Source of the DNA: Mya arenaria
Lineage: Eukaryota; Mollusca; Bivalvia; Myida; Myidae
Direction of reading: 5' to 3'
Assembly: GCF_026914265.1 (NCBI RefSeq)
Contig: NC_069125.1
Span: 22,618,966-22,682,965 of the forward strand
DNA length: 64,000 bases
Under the pieces are notes generated by a model. That model ran no database searches. It was not told the DNA's origin and saw only the letters and a list, made by a program, of their open reading frames with translations. Both the position numbers and the translations under genes were made by a program. The first letter of the stretch is position 1; each line of letters starts with the position of its first letter. Below are positions 1-11,600 of the stretch, in pieces.

Positions 1-825
1 AATACTCGCAAATTTTTGCGAGTGCTTAAATTTTCAACACGCAAAACCAGACACTCACTCGCATTTTTTTAACGCTAACCTTTGTGTTTGCTAGGTAAAG
101 GTATATATTGTATGAAAAACAATGGTTTAAGGTATAGTGTAATTGTTTTAATGAATGATCATGTAATTGTTCATTAAATGATATCATCATATAATTATGT
201 AACACTGACAATACCTTCTGAGGAAGTCTAATCAGGCGAGTATTGGTCTGTGCAAAATATTTTGAAAACGTTCCTTCCGTCATCTGTGTTGAGGGTCAAT
301 TTAATGTTCAACTTTCTCTTCCACATTGAAACAGTGTTAACAGACGGATTATTTCATTTTGGCTTCTTTTTTTGGAACTGATTGATCATTGCCTTCAGTG
401 GTCGGCGATTTTAAAATCAACACGCGTAAAATAACTGATTTTTTTTTGCTTGTCATCATTATACAGACTGTGTCTCGATACGATTATCGCTAAAAACAGC
501 CGCCAAAAGTTTAAACGAAAGACCAGTCTACAAAAATACATAATAACGAGTACCTGCCACATATAAACGAGTACCTGCCTGTGCGCATAATCTACGTCAT
601 CAGTTTCTGTGTGATTATCGAAAAACAAAAGTAGGCATTTCTAAAATTAGTTTTATATCTATTGTGCAGGAATTGATCACCGATTATGTCCATGTCTATT
701 TCAAGGATTGCATATTTTCTGCAAATTTTGAACTCACAAATTTTTGCGAGTGTCTTTAAATTCAACTTGCATTTTCAAATTTTGGCTCGCATTTTGTGAG
801 TATGCAAGTGCTAAATTTGAGCCCT
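1..825. mobile_element. Right-hand part of a decayed DNA transposon
   Basis: A 16-bp motif, CAAATTTTTGCGAGTG, occurs in the same orientation near both edges (about 9-24 and 738-753). The right edge reads TTTGAGCCCTG, which resembles the TIR end of the hAT-like element at 36704-37858 (GAGAGCCCTG). The left end lies outside the window, so neither TIR pairing nor a target-site duplication can be checked. No coding potential was recognised. Calling it a transposon is inference from the terminal motif. Confidence 0.35.
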
Positions 826-884
826 GCAATGTTTCCAAAATGCACAAGAAGGTTGTCATGAAATTATTTTAGAAACTAATTGCT

Positions 885-1605
885 TTTCAAATATTCCTAT
901 GGTATTGAATAAGTATGGTTAGGTTTGACAAAAGGTGACCCAACTTAGTATATAGGGAGAGTTTATGGAGACCAGTCATGAGATTGTGTTTGGGGCAACT
1001 GTAACTAAAGATAGAAAAATGGTGTGTACTGAAATTTTTTAGTTAGGGTTTACATTTTGCCACCAAACTTAGTACAGTAAAACTGCGATCGCTCGAAGAC
1101 GCCGGGCTCTGAGCTGAAACCTCGAGGGAACCGATGTTTAGACAAGAGTTTCCATTTTCCAGTCTGTTTTGAATATCTTTCAGTGTAATGTATTTTAAGT
1201 TTGAAGTCGTCAAACCGACTGTTTACTACGACACTGATTATAAATGTGTTGCGTTGTTGACATCGCTCATATGTTTAAAGGTTGTCATATACAAAATGTA
1301 AAAGAAAAAACAATTATAAATGAAAAATAGTTATGTTTATTTTTACAAAAAGCACATTTTCTAAACAAACAACATTTAAATATGACAGTACATATTATAG
1401 CAAAAGTCAGATTTAAGTTCCACAAAATCAAGGATTGATGATTGGCGCATCTTGTTTGTCTCGCGAAACTGTTCAAACTTATAATTATCTTCTCAAATGC
1501 CCTTATCAACTATCATTCTCCGGTTCTGGAGTAACCGCCTGTTCAAACGACCGCACTTTTACTTTATAAAGAAAAAGTTTATTGAGACCAAGTATTCTGA
1601 GTAAT
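885..1605. repeat. Isolated units of the 56573-type minisatellite, split by an insertion
   Basis: Bases 885-1074 and 1565-1605 read as consecutive parts of the unit tandemly repeated at 56680-57220: a 'gggttgacatattg..ccaaacttagta' part, then an 'aagagtttattgagacc' part. The unit is interrupted cleanly by the TIR element at 1075-1564. Confidence 0.6.
1075..1564. mobile_element. Non-autonomous pogo/Tigger-like MITE, TA target site
   Basis: The left end CAGTAAAACTGCGATCGCTC and the right end (reverse complement AAGTAAAAGTGCGGTCG) form an imperfect terminal inverted repeat. The element is flanked by TA on both sides (1073-1074 and 1565-1566), and the minisatellite unit it interrupts resumes after it, so the insertion site is well defined. 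At 490 bp with no long open frame it is non-autonomous. Assignment to the Tc1/mariner-pogo group rests on the TA duplication and the CAGTAAAA start, and is inference. Confidence 0.6.
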
Positions 1606-1606
1606 T

Positions 1607-2293
1607 ATGTCTCCCCCTCTCTGGGGGAGACATATTGTTTTTGCCCTGTCCGTCAGTCCGGTAGTCCGTCAGTCCGTCCGTACGTCACACTTCGTTTCCG
1701 ATCGATAACTGGAAAACCGCATGACCTAGGATCACCAAACTTGGTAGGGAGGTTGGTCGTGAGGTGTAGAGGATCCCTATTGTTTTTGGGGTCACTAGGT
1801 CAAAGGTCAAGGTCGCGGCGACCCCCAATATAAAAAACATTTCTGCTCAAAATCTTGAGAACGGTTTGACCTAGGTTCACCAAACTTGGTAGGGAGGTTG
1901 GTCATGAGGTGTAGAAGATCCCTATTGTTTTTGGGGTCACTAGGTCAAAGGTCAAGGTCGCGGGGACCCCCAATGTAAAAAACATTTCCGCTCAATATCT
2001 TGAGAATGGTTTGACCTAGGTTCACCAAACTTGGTAGGGAGGTTGATCATGAGGTTTAGAAAACTCCTATATTTTGGGGGGTCACAAGGTCAAAGGTCAA
2101 CGTCGCTGTGACCTCTAATGTAAAAAAATATTTCCGTGCAATATCAGGAGAATGCTTTGATCTAGGTTCACCAAACTTTGAAGTGAGGTTGGTCATGATG
2201 TCTAGATGATCCCAATTGTTTTGGGGGTAACAAGGTCAATAGTCAAGGTCGTGGTGACCTTCCATGTAAAAATTATTTGCGTGTAATATCTTT
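1607..2293 (+). mobile_element. Hairpin-headed minisatellite element, GTCTCCCC family, truncated
   Basis: The head is a hairpin, ATGTCTCCCCCTCTCTGGGG followed by the complementary GAGACAT, then a GTCC/GTCAG-rich tetranucleotide tract. The body has about four units of roughly 125-145 bp ('ttgacctaggttcaccaaacttggtagggaggttggtcatgagg'), each containing AGGTCAAAGGTCAAGGTC. It has no tail: a second head of the same family begins at 2294. Confidence 0.7.
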
Positions 2294-3694
2294 ATGTCTC
2301 CCCCATTCATGGGGAGACATATTGTTTTTGCCCTGTCCGTCAGTCAGTCCATCAGTCTGTCAGTCAGTCAGTCAGTACGTCACACTTCGTTTCCGCCCAA
2401 TAACTATAGAACTCTTAGACCCAGGAACTTCATACTTGGTATGCTAGTTGGTCATGACTAGTAGATGACCCCTATTGAATTTGGGGTCACTAGGTCAAAG
2501 ATCAGGGTCAACGTGACCTTGAGGTGAAGAAACGGTTTCCACTCAATAACTAAAGATCCTTTGGGTCCAGGAACTTCATACTTGGTATGCTAGTTGTTCA
2601 TGACTATTAGATGACTCCTATTGATTTTGAGATCAAAAGGTCAAAGGTCAAGGTTACCTTCAGGTAAAAAATGTTATGTTGGCAGTGACCTTAAGCTTAA
2701 AAATGGTTTCTGCTCAATAACTAAAGAAAGCTTGTACCCAGGAACTTCATAGTTGTTCATGACTAGTAGATGACTCCTATTGATTTTGAGATCAGTAGGT
2801 CAATGGTCAAGGTCACCGTGACCTTGAGGTGAAGAAACTGTTTCCGCTCAATAACTAGAGAACGCTTGCAACCAGGAATTTCATACTTGGTATGCTAGTT
2901 GGTCATGACTAGAAGATGACCCATATTGATTTTGAGATCACTAGGTCAAAGGTCAAGGTTGCCATGACCTTGAAGTGAAGAAAAAGTTTCCGCTCAATAA
3001 CTAAAGATCCTTTGGTTTCAGGAACTTCATACTTGGTAAGCTAGTTGTTCATGACTAGAAGATGACCCCTATTGATTTTCAGATCAAAAGGTCAAAGGTC
3101 AAGGTTACCTTCAGGTAAAAAATGATACGTTGGCGGTGACCTTAAGCTTAAAAATGGTTTCTGCTCAATAACTTAAGAACGCTTGTACCCAGGAACTTCA
3201 TTCTTGGTACGCTAGTCGGTCATGACTAGTAGATGACCCCTATTGATTTTGAGATCAGTAGGTCAAAGGTCAAGGTTGCCATGACCTTGAGTTGAAGAAA
3301 TGGTTACCGCTCAGTAACTAAAGAACACTTGCACCCAAGAACTTAATACTTGGTATGCAAGTTGGTTATGTAGATGATCCCTATTGATGTTGTGATCAGT
3401 AGGTAAAAGGTCATGGTCACGATGACTGTTAGCTGAAAAATGGTTTCCGATCAATAATTGAATAACGCTTGCGCCCAGGAACTTCATACAATGCAAACTT
3501 CGTTTACATTTTCCATGATTAATCAACAACACTTTCTTCTCTTCACTATTTAATATAATCGAATAAACCAAACTTCACTGTTGGTTTGTCTCCAGTCCAA
3601 AGTTACAAATTTCATGTCCATCATTTATTTTTTCTCAGCTACGACCACACAATAGGGGAGACAAGCGCTTTTTCAAAAAAGCAATCTCTAGTTG
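2294..3694 (+). mobile_element. Hairpin-headed minisatellite element, GTCTCCCC family, complete
   Basis: The head ATGTCTCCCCCATTCATGGGG is followed by a GTCAGTCAGTC tract. The body is about nine units ('aactaaagaacgcttgcacccaggaacttcatacttggtatgctagttggtcatgactag'), a different sequence from the array at 1607-2293. It closes with a GGGGAGACAAGCGC segment and the tail CTCTAGTTG near 3686-3694. An inverted relative lies at 28996-29540. Confidence 0.75.
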
Positions 3695-4711
3695 TTATAA
3701 CAATTGGGTAAAAACTATTGACTTTTTGGCATGGAATATAAACTTGAACGCAGAATTGTTAACGCCCGCCTGCCCTTACAACTGCCAGCCCGCCCAATTT
3801 TCGCCATTCTATAACCTGTATTTTTTAATGAAAAATACAGCTAATACAATTGAAACTGAATCTCACAATCTGAATGAAGGTTTAAGTTCTTCAGTCCACC
3901 ATTGAAAACCTGGTTTCGTTGCATTGCAGTGTTTCTTGTTTTTGTTTTTTTATAATTATGAAAGTTTAGATATTGTTTATTTTAAAAAAGGTTGCCAAGT
4001 CCTAAATTCATGATGAATACAACCATGCAGAATGAATTTTGGAGTTTTGTTTCTTCTTTCTTCTACTGGCAATCTCTTTCCTGACTTAAATAGCATTAAT
4101 TTTAACAATGGTTTTATTGAACTGGTTACACAAGATTTCTACAACATTCCAAGTAAAGTGTTGAATTTTAATAGATTGGAAGTGGAACTGAATGTGTCCA
4201 TAATCTTTGTCACAATGCCAGTGAAGTTAATCTCATATAGTGCTTCAAATGGACAGAGAATCAAAAACCAAGGAAGCCTAAAACACACTCAGCAATTTAA
4301 TTGCAAAGAGTGCAATTCTATTTTTAAGAAATATTAGATATATTTTCTTCAGTAGCTGATAATGTTCCACAAGAATGGGCAACGTAGACTAGCTCAAGGT
4401 GAGCTTTGCAAGTAATCAATTACTGTTGGGAAATGCCTCATGACGTTCATAGAAGGGAGGGGGAAGAACATACCCTATACTGACACAACAGTTTATTGTA
4501 AAAAATACTTACAATATTGAAAAAAAAGTTTCTTTATGTTTCAGACTCCGCCAATTTATTGCTGATTTCCTTTTTATTATAAGCTCAACATAGCATGAAG
4601 TGTGAGCTATTGTGATGGCTCACTGTCCGCAGTTCATCATCAAAATTGTCCTTTAAATGATATCTCCCCTAAAACCTCTGGGCCAGTTTAAACTAAAATT
4701 GGATGGTTTTT
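3695..4711. other. Interval without a recognised gene
   Basis: Bases 3850-3946 resemble the tail of the 56573-57303 element (gaaaacctggtt..gtgtttcttgttt), so a decayed copy end is present. The rest is AT-rich single-copy-looking DNA. A 101-codon frame (4032-4337) ends in a CxxC-containing segment, but it has no homology I recognise and no convincing splice sites. Confidence 0.4.
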
Positions 4712-5255
4712 AGCTCTACTGGCCAAAGGCCAGAAGAGCTTATGCGATGGTAATGTGTACGTAGTATGTGCGTTCGTGCGTCCTTGCGTCTGTAAACAAT
4801 TGCTTGTGAACACGATACAGTCTTCAGTTTTGATTGTATCTCGATGAAACTTGTACAGTATCTAGATATCCATTAGAGCTGTGTTCCTTTCGAAAACCAG
4901 CCAGATCCGCCCATGCATGCCTAGATTATGACCCTTGATAGTATAAAAAAATGCTATTGTGTAAACAATTGGTTGTGAACACGATACAGTCTTCAGTTTT
5001 GATTGTATTTCAATGAAACTTGTACAGTATCTAGATATCTATTAGAGCTCGGTTCCTTCCAAAAACCAGCCAGATCCACCCATGAATGCCTAGATTATGG
5101 GCCATGAAAGTTTTAAAGAAATGCTTTCTATTTTTAGCCAGGTCTGCATGAGCGAATTCTATTTTTAGCCAAGTTTACATGTACATATAAATTCAAGTCT
5201 AGAGTTAAGGGAGGCAATTTGCAAGTCTAGGATTTTGAGAGACAATTTGCTTTTT
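4711..5255 (+). mobile_element. Hairpin-headed element, GGCCAAAGGCC family
   Basis: A 29-bp near-perfect palindrome at 4712-4740 (AGCTCTACTGGCC / GGCCAGAAGAGCT) follows a T-run. About 2.5 tandem units of roughly 175 bp follow ('cacgatacagtcttcagttttgattgtatctcgatgaaacttgtacagtatctagatatc'). The same family lies in inverse orientation at 38485-39296. The right end abuts the next element at 5256, so the tail is missing. Confidence 0.7.
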
Positions 5256-6631
5256 ATACCCCCACAAACGAAGTTTGAGGGGGTATATAGGAGTGAGCTT
5301 GTCGGTCGGTCGGTCTGTCGGTTTTCATGGTTTCCGGACGATAATTCATGAAAGGCTAGACAGATTTGAAAAAATTTTGGTGCACAGGTGTAACATCAGA
5401 AGATACAGGTCAAGTTCGATATTGGGGCTAGTGGGGCCAAGGTCAAGGTCACTGTTACTAAAAATAGTAAAACGGTCTGGACGATAACTCATGAAAGGCT
5501 TGACAGATTTGAAAATTTTTTGGTACACAGGTGTTACATCCGAAGATACAGGTCAAGTTCGATATTGGGGCTGGTGGGGCCAAGGTCAAGGTCAATGTTA
5601 CTTAAAATAGAAAAACAGTTTCCGGACGATAACTCATGAAAGGCTAGACAGATTTGAAAAAATTTTGGTACACAGGTGTAACATCAGAAGATACAGGTCA
5701 AGTTCGATATTGGGGCTGGTGGGGCCAAGGTCAAGGTCACTGTTACTAAAAATAGAAAAATGGTTTCCGGACGATAACTCATGAAAGGCTTGACAGATTT
5801 GAAAAAATTTTGGTACACAGGTGTAACATCAGAAGATACAGGTCAAGTTCGATATTGGGGCTGGTGGGTTCAAGGTCAAGGTCACTGTTACTAAAAATAG
5901 AAAAACGGTTTCCGGATGATAACTCATGAAAGGCTTGACAGATTTGAAAATTTTGGGTACACAGGTGTAACATCAGAAGATACGGGTCAAGTTCGATATT
6001 GGGGCTGGTGGGGCCAAGGTCAAGGTCACTGTTACTAAAAATAGAAAAAACGGTTTCTGGACGATAACTCATGAAAGGCTAAACGGATTTGAACAATTTT
6101 TGGTACACAGGTGTAACATCAGAAGATACAGGTCAAGTTCGATATTGGGGCTGGTGGGGCCAAGGTCACTGTTACTAAAAATAGAAAAATGGTTTCCGGA
6201 CGATAACTCATGAAAGGCTTGACATATTTGAAAAAAATTTGGTACACAGGTGTACATTTCAGAAGATACAGGTCAAGTTCGATATTGGGGCTGGTGGGGC
6301 CAAGGTCAAGGTCACTGTTACTAAAAATAGAAAAATGGTTTCTGCTTCATAACTTTAATTGGGCATGAGATATTGTGATGAAACTTGCTGTATGGGCAGC
6401 CTCTGTGAAGACAATGCTTGTGATTGAAAATGGGGCCAGTGGAGTAAAGGTTTTTGTGCACTGTTACGAAAATAGAAAAACGGTTTCCGGACAAACAATA
6501 CATGCATGATAAAAGAAGATGCAGTGTGCAGTAACCTTGGAGTTATGGCCTCTTTTCAAAGGAATGGTTTGCCATTCCTGTGTCCAGGCGGCATTTGGGG
6601 GTATTCGTCACTCCTGTGACAGCTCTAGTTG
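5256..6631 (+). mobile_element. Hairpin-headed minisatellite element, ATACCCCC family
   Basis: The head hairpin at 5256-5286 (ATACCCCC ... GGGGGTAT) is followed by a GTCGGTCGGTC tract. About seven units of roughly 150-165 bp follow, each with 'gataactcatgaaaggcttgacagatttg' and GGCCAAGGTCAAGGTCACTG. The tail GGGGGTATTCGTCACTCCTG, with its own small stem, ends AGCTCTAGTT at 6630. The open frames across this array are repeat artefacts. Confidence 0.8.
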
Positions 6632-6839
6632 CTTCTGCAGTTGATTTTGTGAATTACTCTGCCTTGTTTTTGTTGAAAGCCCAAAGGCCATTTTTTAGCT
6701 TTAAGTTCTGTAGTTTGTGCATTCATCTTAACAAAATTGGTTGTGAATGTTTAAGTTATGCACCTGGTGTCATTACTGGCCACACCCAGGGTTCACAGGT
6801 TTGGTAAATATAAATCTGGAAAGGTTTGAAAATCTTTTT

Positions 6840-8400
6840 GTGTGTTCATGCATCCATCTCAGCACAATTGATTGTAAATGTTTGTTCAAATTGATCAATG
6901 TTGTCCTAGGATGCCCTTGACTTTGACCTTTTGACCAACTTTTTTTAACTTTTAAAACTACAGAAATTTTTACTATGAGTACAGTTTTGAAAGCATTTTT
7001 TTTTTTGTCAGATGACTTTTACTTGGCACATATTAAAATAGTTCATGCAACTAATCTGCTTACAATACTTTCTTGGCTCAGATGTTGAACGTGCTACGTT
7101 TTCAGGTAACCCAAACACAAAACATAAACTATATGTCTGTTGCCTTTTACCCATACATACTTGCTCTGGATTGAGATGACCACAAAAGCCATGCCAGTAG
7201 AGCATATGCCCTTTTTGGCCTTTTGTTTCTAGATTCCTTTAAATTCATGGTTCCATTCTGATCAATGATTGTCATGGCATTGAATGGAAAAACTTTGAAA
7301 ATCTTCTCTTAAAAGTTCACCAGCCCAATTTCAAAATAATTTCACAGAAAGCTTCCTTGGGTGACTCTTTACCAAATCCCTTCAAGCCATGTTTGTTCGT
7401 AAAAAAACATGACTGCCAGGGCATCGGTTAGTTTTCACTATATGGCTTTATTGGAAAATATTTTCCTCAAAATCTGCTGGCCTGATTTCGACATAAATTA
7501 ATAGAAATGTACCCTCTACCCAATTCCTTCAAGCCATGTTGGTTCATAAATAACATTGCTGCCAGGGGCCTGAGCTAGTATTCACTTTATGATTATATGA
7601 AAATCTTCTTGCTAGACACTGCTCCCACAATATTGCAAAAATTCACAGAAATGTTCCTGGTTAGCCCTTCTACCAATTGAAAGTTTGTCAAAACACATGG
7701 CCAACAGGAGACAGGGTTAGTTTTATGAAGGCTTACATTATGAAAGTCTTTCAAAATTGTTTCTTCAAAAATGCAAAGGCCTAGAGCATTGATATTTGGC
7801 ATGTAGTACTGCCTGATGGTTCTGTGCCAAATTTTTCAAATCATGTTCTTGGGGTCAATGTTGACCCTGCCCTGAGGGTCACTTGTTTTATATAGACTTA
7901 TATCAGGAAAGTATTTCAGAATCTTTCCCCAAATCTGCAACATCCTGAGCCGAGATATTTACAATGTACAATTTGTCAAGTGGTCCTTTAACCAACTTTC
8001 TTCAAATTATTTTATTTCCATAGCAACCATTACTTTTCCTTAGCAACCTTTGCCCTTAAATAAAGTATAAAGATTGTTGCCATGGAAGTTTGTTGTTGTG
8101 CTTTAACCACAAACTTCCTTGGTAACAATTATTTTCTCAGAGACTTATAACTTTCTTAGCAATAGATTGCTTCACTAGCAGCAATTTTTCCCTAATAACC
8201 ATTGACCTCCTTAGCAACCATCATCTTTCTTAGCATTACTTACTTCCTAGACAATAGCTTGCTTCCATTTTAACCATCACATTTCTTAACAAGCATAACC
8301 ACCTTAGCAACCACTGATTTCCTAAGCAACCTTCTTTTGTCTTAGCAACCAAGCTCGCTTCCCTTGTTTCCCCAGGTACTCAGGTGAGCGAATTAGGGTC
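6840..8400 (-). repeat. Composite of decayed minisatellite elements
   Basis: Bases 6880-7235 are an inverted copy of sequence at about 37890-38230 (shared 'catatgccctttttggcc' and 'cagatgttgaacgtgc' segments), ending in CTTTTGTTTCTAG. Bases 7260-8010 hold diverged units of about 150 bp ('ttcaagccatgttggttcataaat'). Bases 8030-8350 are rich in a CTTAGCAACC short repeat. Bases near 8383-8400 match the GGTGAGCGA..AGGG tail of the 55798-56563 family. No exon was recognised. Confidence 0.5.
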
Positions 8401-8586
8401 ATAAAGGCTTTTTGTATAAGATATTTTTTACTTGTTGAGTTGATATTGTACTTTAAAATACAATAAAAATAATTTCCAACCCCTAGTGCATCTTGAAATA
8501 AATAAAACCCTAAGTGATGCTGGAAAATGTTGGTTTAGTGAACATGTATTATTTTCATACTGATATTCTTATTTCAATACAACTAG

Positions 8587-8689
8587 GTTTGTACACTGGG
8601 TCTGGCATCAAGAAGCTCAAGTACTATGAGGAATTGTCTGATGATGAGGGAGCTGAGGAAGAGGAACATGCACCACATGACCCCAGCAG
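8587..8689 (+). CDS. Internal exon of the unidentified gene
   Basis: The acceptor is ..CAATACAACTAG and the donor CAG|GTATGT. The reading frame gives LYTGSGIKKLKYYEELSDDE and then GAEEEEHAPHDPS. The exon enters in phase 1 and leaves in phase 2; the phase-2 exit matches the acceptor at 12773. The SDDEG..EEEE run is a strong acidic patch with casein-kinase-2-like serine context. Confidence 0.75.
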
Positions 8690-11600
8690 GTATGTACATG
8701 GGTGTATGAATTGCTGGGAAAGTTTCGATCACTGATTAAGTGTTGTTACCAAATTTGAGTAGAATATATTTTGCAGTTACAAAGAAGTGTATTCTGGCTT
8801 TTAGTTAGCTGATAATAAACATTTACTTTTTTGAAATTTTGACTTTTTTTAATGATAAAACCAAAAAAATGGTAAATGGTTATAAATTAAAAATACGAAA
8901 ATAGTACATCTTGATCTATGTTCATAACACAGGCTGAAGTTCTACTATTAATCATTTCAATCTAGGGATGCAAAAGAATGGCAAAACTGATATTCGAATA
9001 TTCGGTAATTCTTTCGATCAAATATTCGATTACCAAAATACATACTGGTATTTTAGAAATAATAGTAAACTATTATTATGCCCCCCTTCGAAGAAGAGGG
9101 GTATATTGCTTTGCACAGGCATGTCGGTATGTTGGTCGGTCGGTCGGTCGGTAGACCAAAGCTTGTCCGAGTGATAACTCAACAAATCCTGGACGTATGG
9201 TCATCAAACTTGACATGAAGGTTGGGCCTGACCAGTAGATGACCCCTATTGATTTTAGGGGTCAAAGATCAAGGTCGCAGTGACCTTTAATGGTAAAATA
9301 ATTTTAGAGCTTTTCCGAGTGATAACTCAACAATGCCTAGACCTATGGTTATCAAACTTGATATGGAAGTTGGGCCTGACCAGAAGATGACCCCTATTGT
9401 TGTTCATCAGGCCAAAGGTCAAGGTCACAGTGACCTTGAATGGTAAAAGGTTGTCCGAGTGATAACAATGCCTGCACCCATGGCCCTCATAATTGACTTG
9501 GAGGTTGGGCCTGACCAATAGATGACCCCTTTTGTATTTGGGGGTCATCGGGCCAAAGGTCAAGGTCACAGTGACCTTGAATGGTAAAAGGTTGTCCATG
9601 AGATAACTCGACAATGCCTGCACCCATGGCCCTCAAACTTGACTTGGAGGTTGGGCCTGACCAGTAGCTGACCCCTATTGTTTTATTGGCTCATTGGTTC
9701 AAAGGTCAAGGTCACAGTGACCTTGAATGGAAATAGGTTGTTTGAGTGATAACTCAACAATGCCTTCACCTATGGCCCTCAAACTTGACTTGGAGGTTGG
9801 GTCTGACCAGTAGATGACCCCTATTGTTTTGGGGGGTCATCGGGCCAAAGATCAAGGTCACAGTGACCCTGAATGGTAAAAGGTTGTCCATATGATAACT
9901 TGACAATGCCTGCACCTATGGCCCACAAACTTGACTTGGAGGTTGGGCCTGACCAGTAAATGACCCCTATTGTTTTGGGGGGTCATCGGGCCAAAGATGA
10001 AGGTCACAGTGACCTTGAATGGTAAAAGGTTGTCCTAGTAATAACTCGACAGTGCCTGCACCCATGGCCATCAAACTTGACTCCGAGGTTGGGCCTGACC
10101 AATAGATGGCCCCTATTGAATTTAGGGGTCATTAGGCCAAAGGTCAAGGTCACAATGACTTTGAATGATAAAAGGTTGTTTGAGTGATAACTCAACAATG
10201 CCTGCACCCATGGCCCTCAAACCTGACTTGGAGGTTGGGTCTGACCAGTAGATGACCCCTATTGATTTTAGGGGTCAAGGTCACAGTGACCTTGAAAGCA
10301 AACTTGACAATTCCTGGACCTCTTGTCATCAAACTTGACATAAAGGTTGGGCCTGACCAGTAGATGACCCCTCTTGACTTTGGGGGTCATCGGGCCAAGG
10401 TCAAAGTCACAGTAACATTTATCACAAAAAAGTTAACAAATCTTCTTTGAGTGATATCTCAACAATGCCTGAACCTATGATCATCAAACTTGACATGGAA
10501 GTTGGGCCTGACCAGGATATGACACTTATTGATTTTAGGAGTCATTGGGTCAAAGGTCAAGTTCACAGTGACCTTGAATGCGAGAATGTTTCAAGTGATA
10601 ATTCGACAATGCCTGCACCCATGGCCCTCAAACTTGACTTGGTGTTGTGTCTGACCTTTAGATGACCCCTTATGATTTTAGGGGTTATCGGGTCAAAGGT
10701 CAAGGTTACAGTGACCTTGAACGAAAAAAGCTTGTCTGTGTGATAACTTGTCAATGCCTGCACCCATGGCCCTCAAACTTGACATTTAGATTTTTGGTGA
10801 CCAGCTGATGACTCCTACGGATTTTGAGGTCATAGAGTCAAAGGTCATGGTCATAACACACTCTATCCTCAAACTTTGAATGGTCATAATCTTAAAACTG
10901 CCTCAACGGCATCCAATGTCAGTGACAAATCAGCTGTCATTTCAGTCCATGCATATTTCATTCAATTGTCCATATAATTCTGACAACATTGCGCTCAGGG
11001 GGGGCATAATGTTTGACAAACATCTCTTGTTACCATTTGCTTAAGTAATAACCGAGGCATTTTAACCCTAATTTGTCTTAGCCAGGATGCGCGGCAGACC
11101 CTTATTTTCCATAAATGAGCCTCTGAAATTCCCAATTTTTAAAAAATAAAAAAAGCAAAAGATAATGAACAATTATAAACAAACAAAAATCGAATTATTT
11201 CAATTTCAGTGCCTTCATGTTTTTAAACAATATGAATTTAGATGGATTGCTGGTCAAATGGTGTTTCCGTAGGATGAGCAGCCTCATTCTGGGAATGATC
11301 TCTACTGAATATAACTATGGAAAAGCCATTGACTTTGCGATTTGAGCAATTTTGCACAGAAGAAAACACATTGGTGTGAAGGTCGATTCCTTAAATACTC
11401 ATTTTTAGCTCGTCTGTTTTTCGAAGAAAAAAAGTCGAGTTATTGTGATAGCCTTGGCGTCGTCGGCGTCGTCTGCGTCTGCGTCTGCGTCGTCGTCGTC
11501 GTCCAAAAACTTTAACCTTACCTCATAACTCAGACGAGCGTTGGCACCCACTCCGCGGTGCTCTTGTTAAAGACATTTACATTTACCAAAAATGATTGAA

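Noticed and set aside
4032-4337. 101-codon frame ending NCKECNSIFKKY, a possible half zinc finger
   Set aside because: Only one Cys pair, no His pair, no homology recognised, and no convincing splice junctions to the exon at 8587.
5346-6257. Several open frames with repeated LGPTSPNIELDLYLL peptides
   Set aside because: They follow the period of the minisatellite array and lie on the strand opposite to its conserved motifs; not a gene.
8382-8390. Possible 8-bp microexon between TTTCCCCAG and GTGAGC
   Set aside because: The donor side belongs to the tail of a GGTGAGCGA-type repeat, so the match to splice signals is coincidental.
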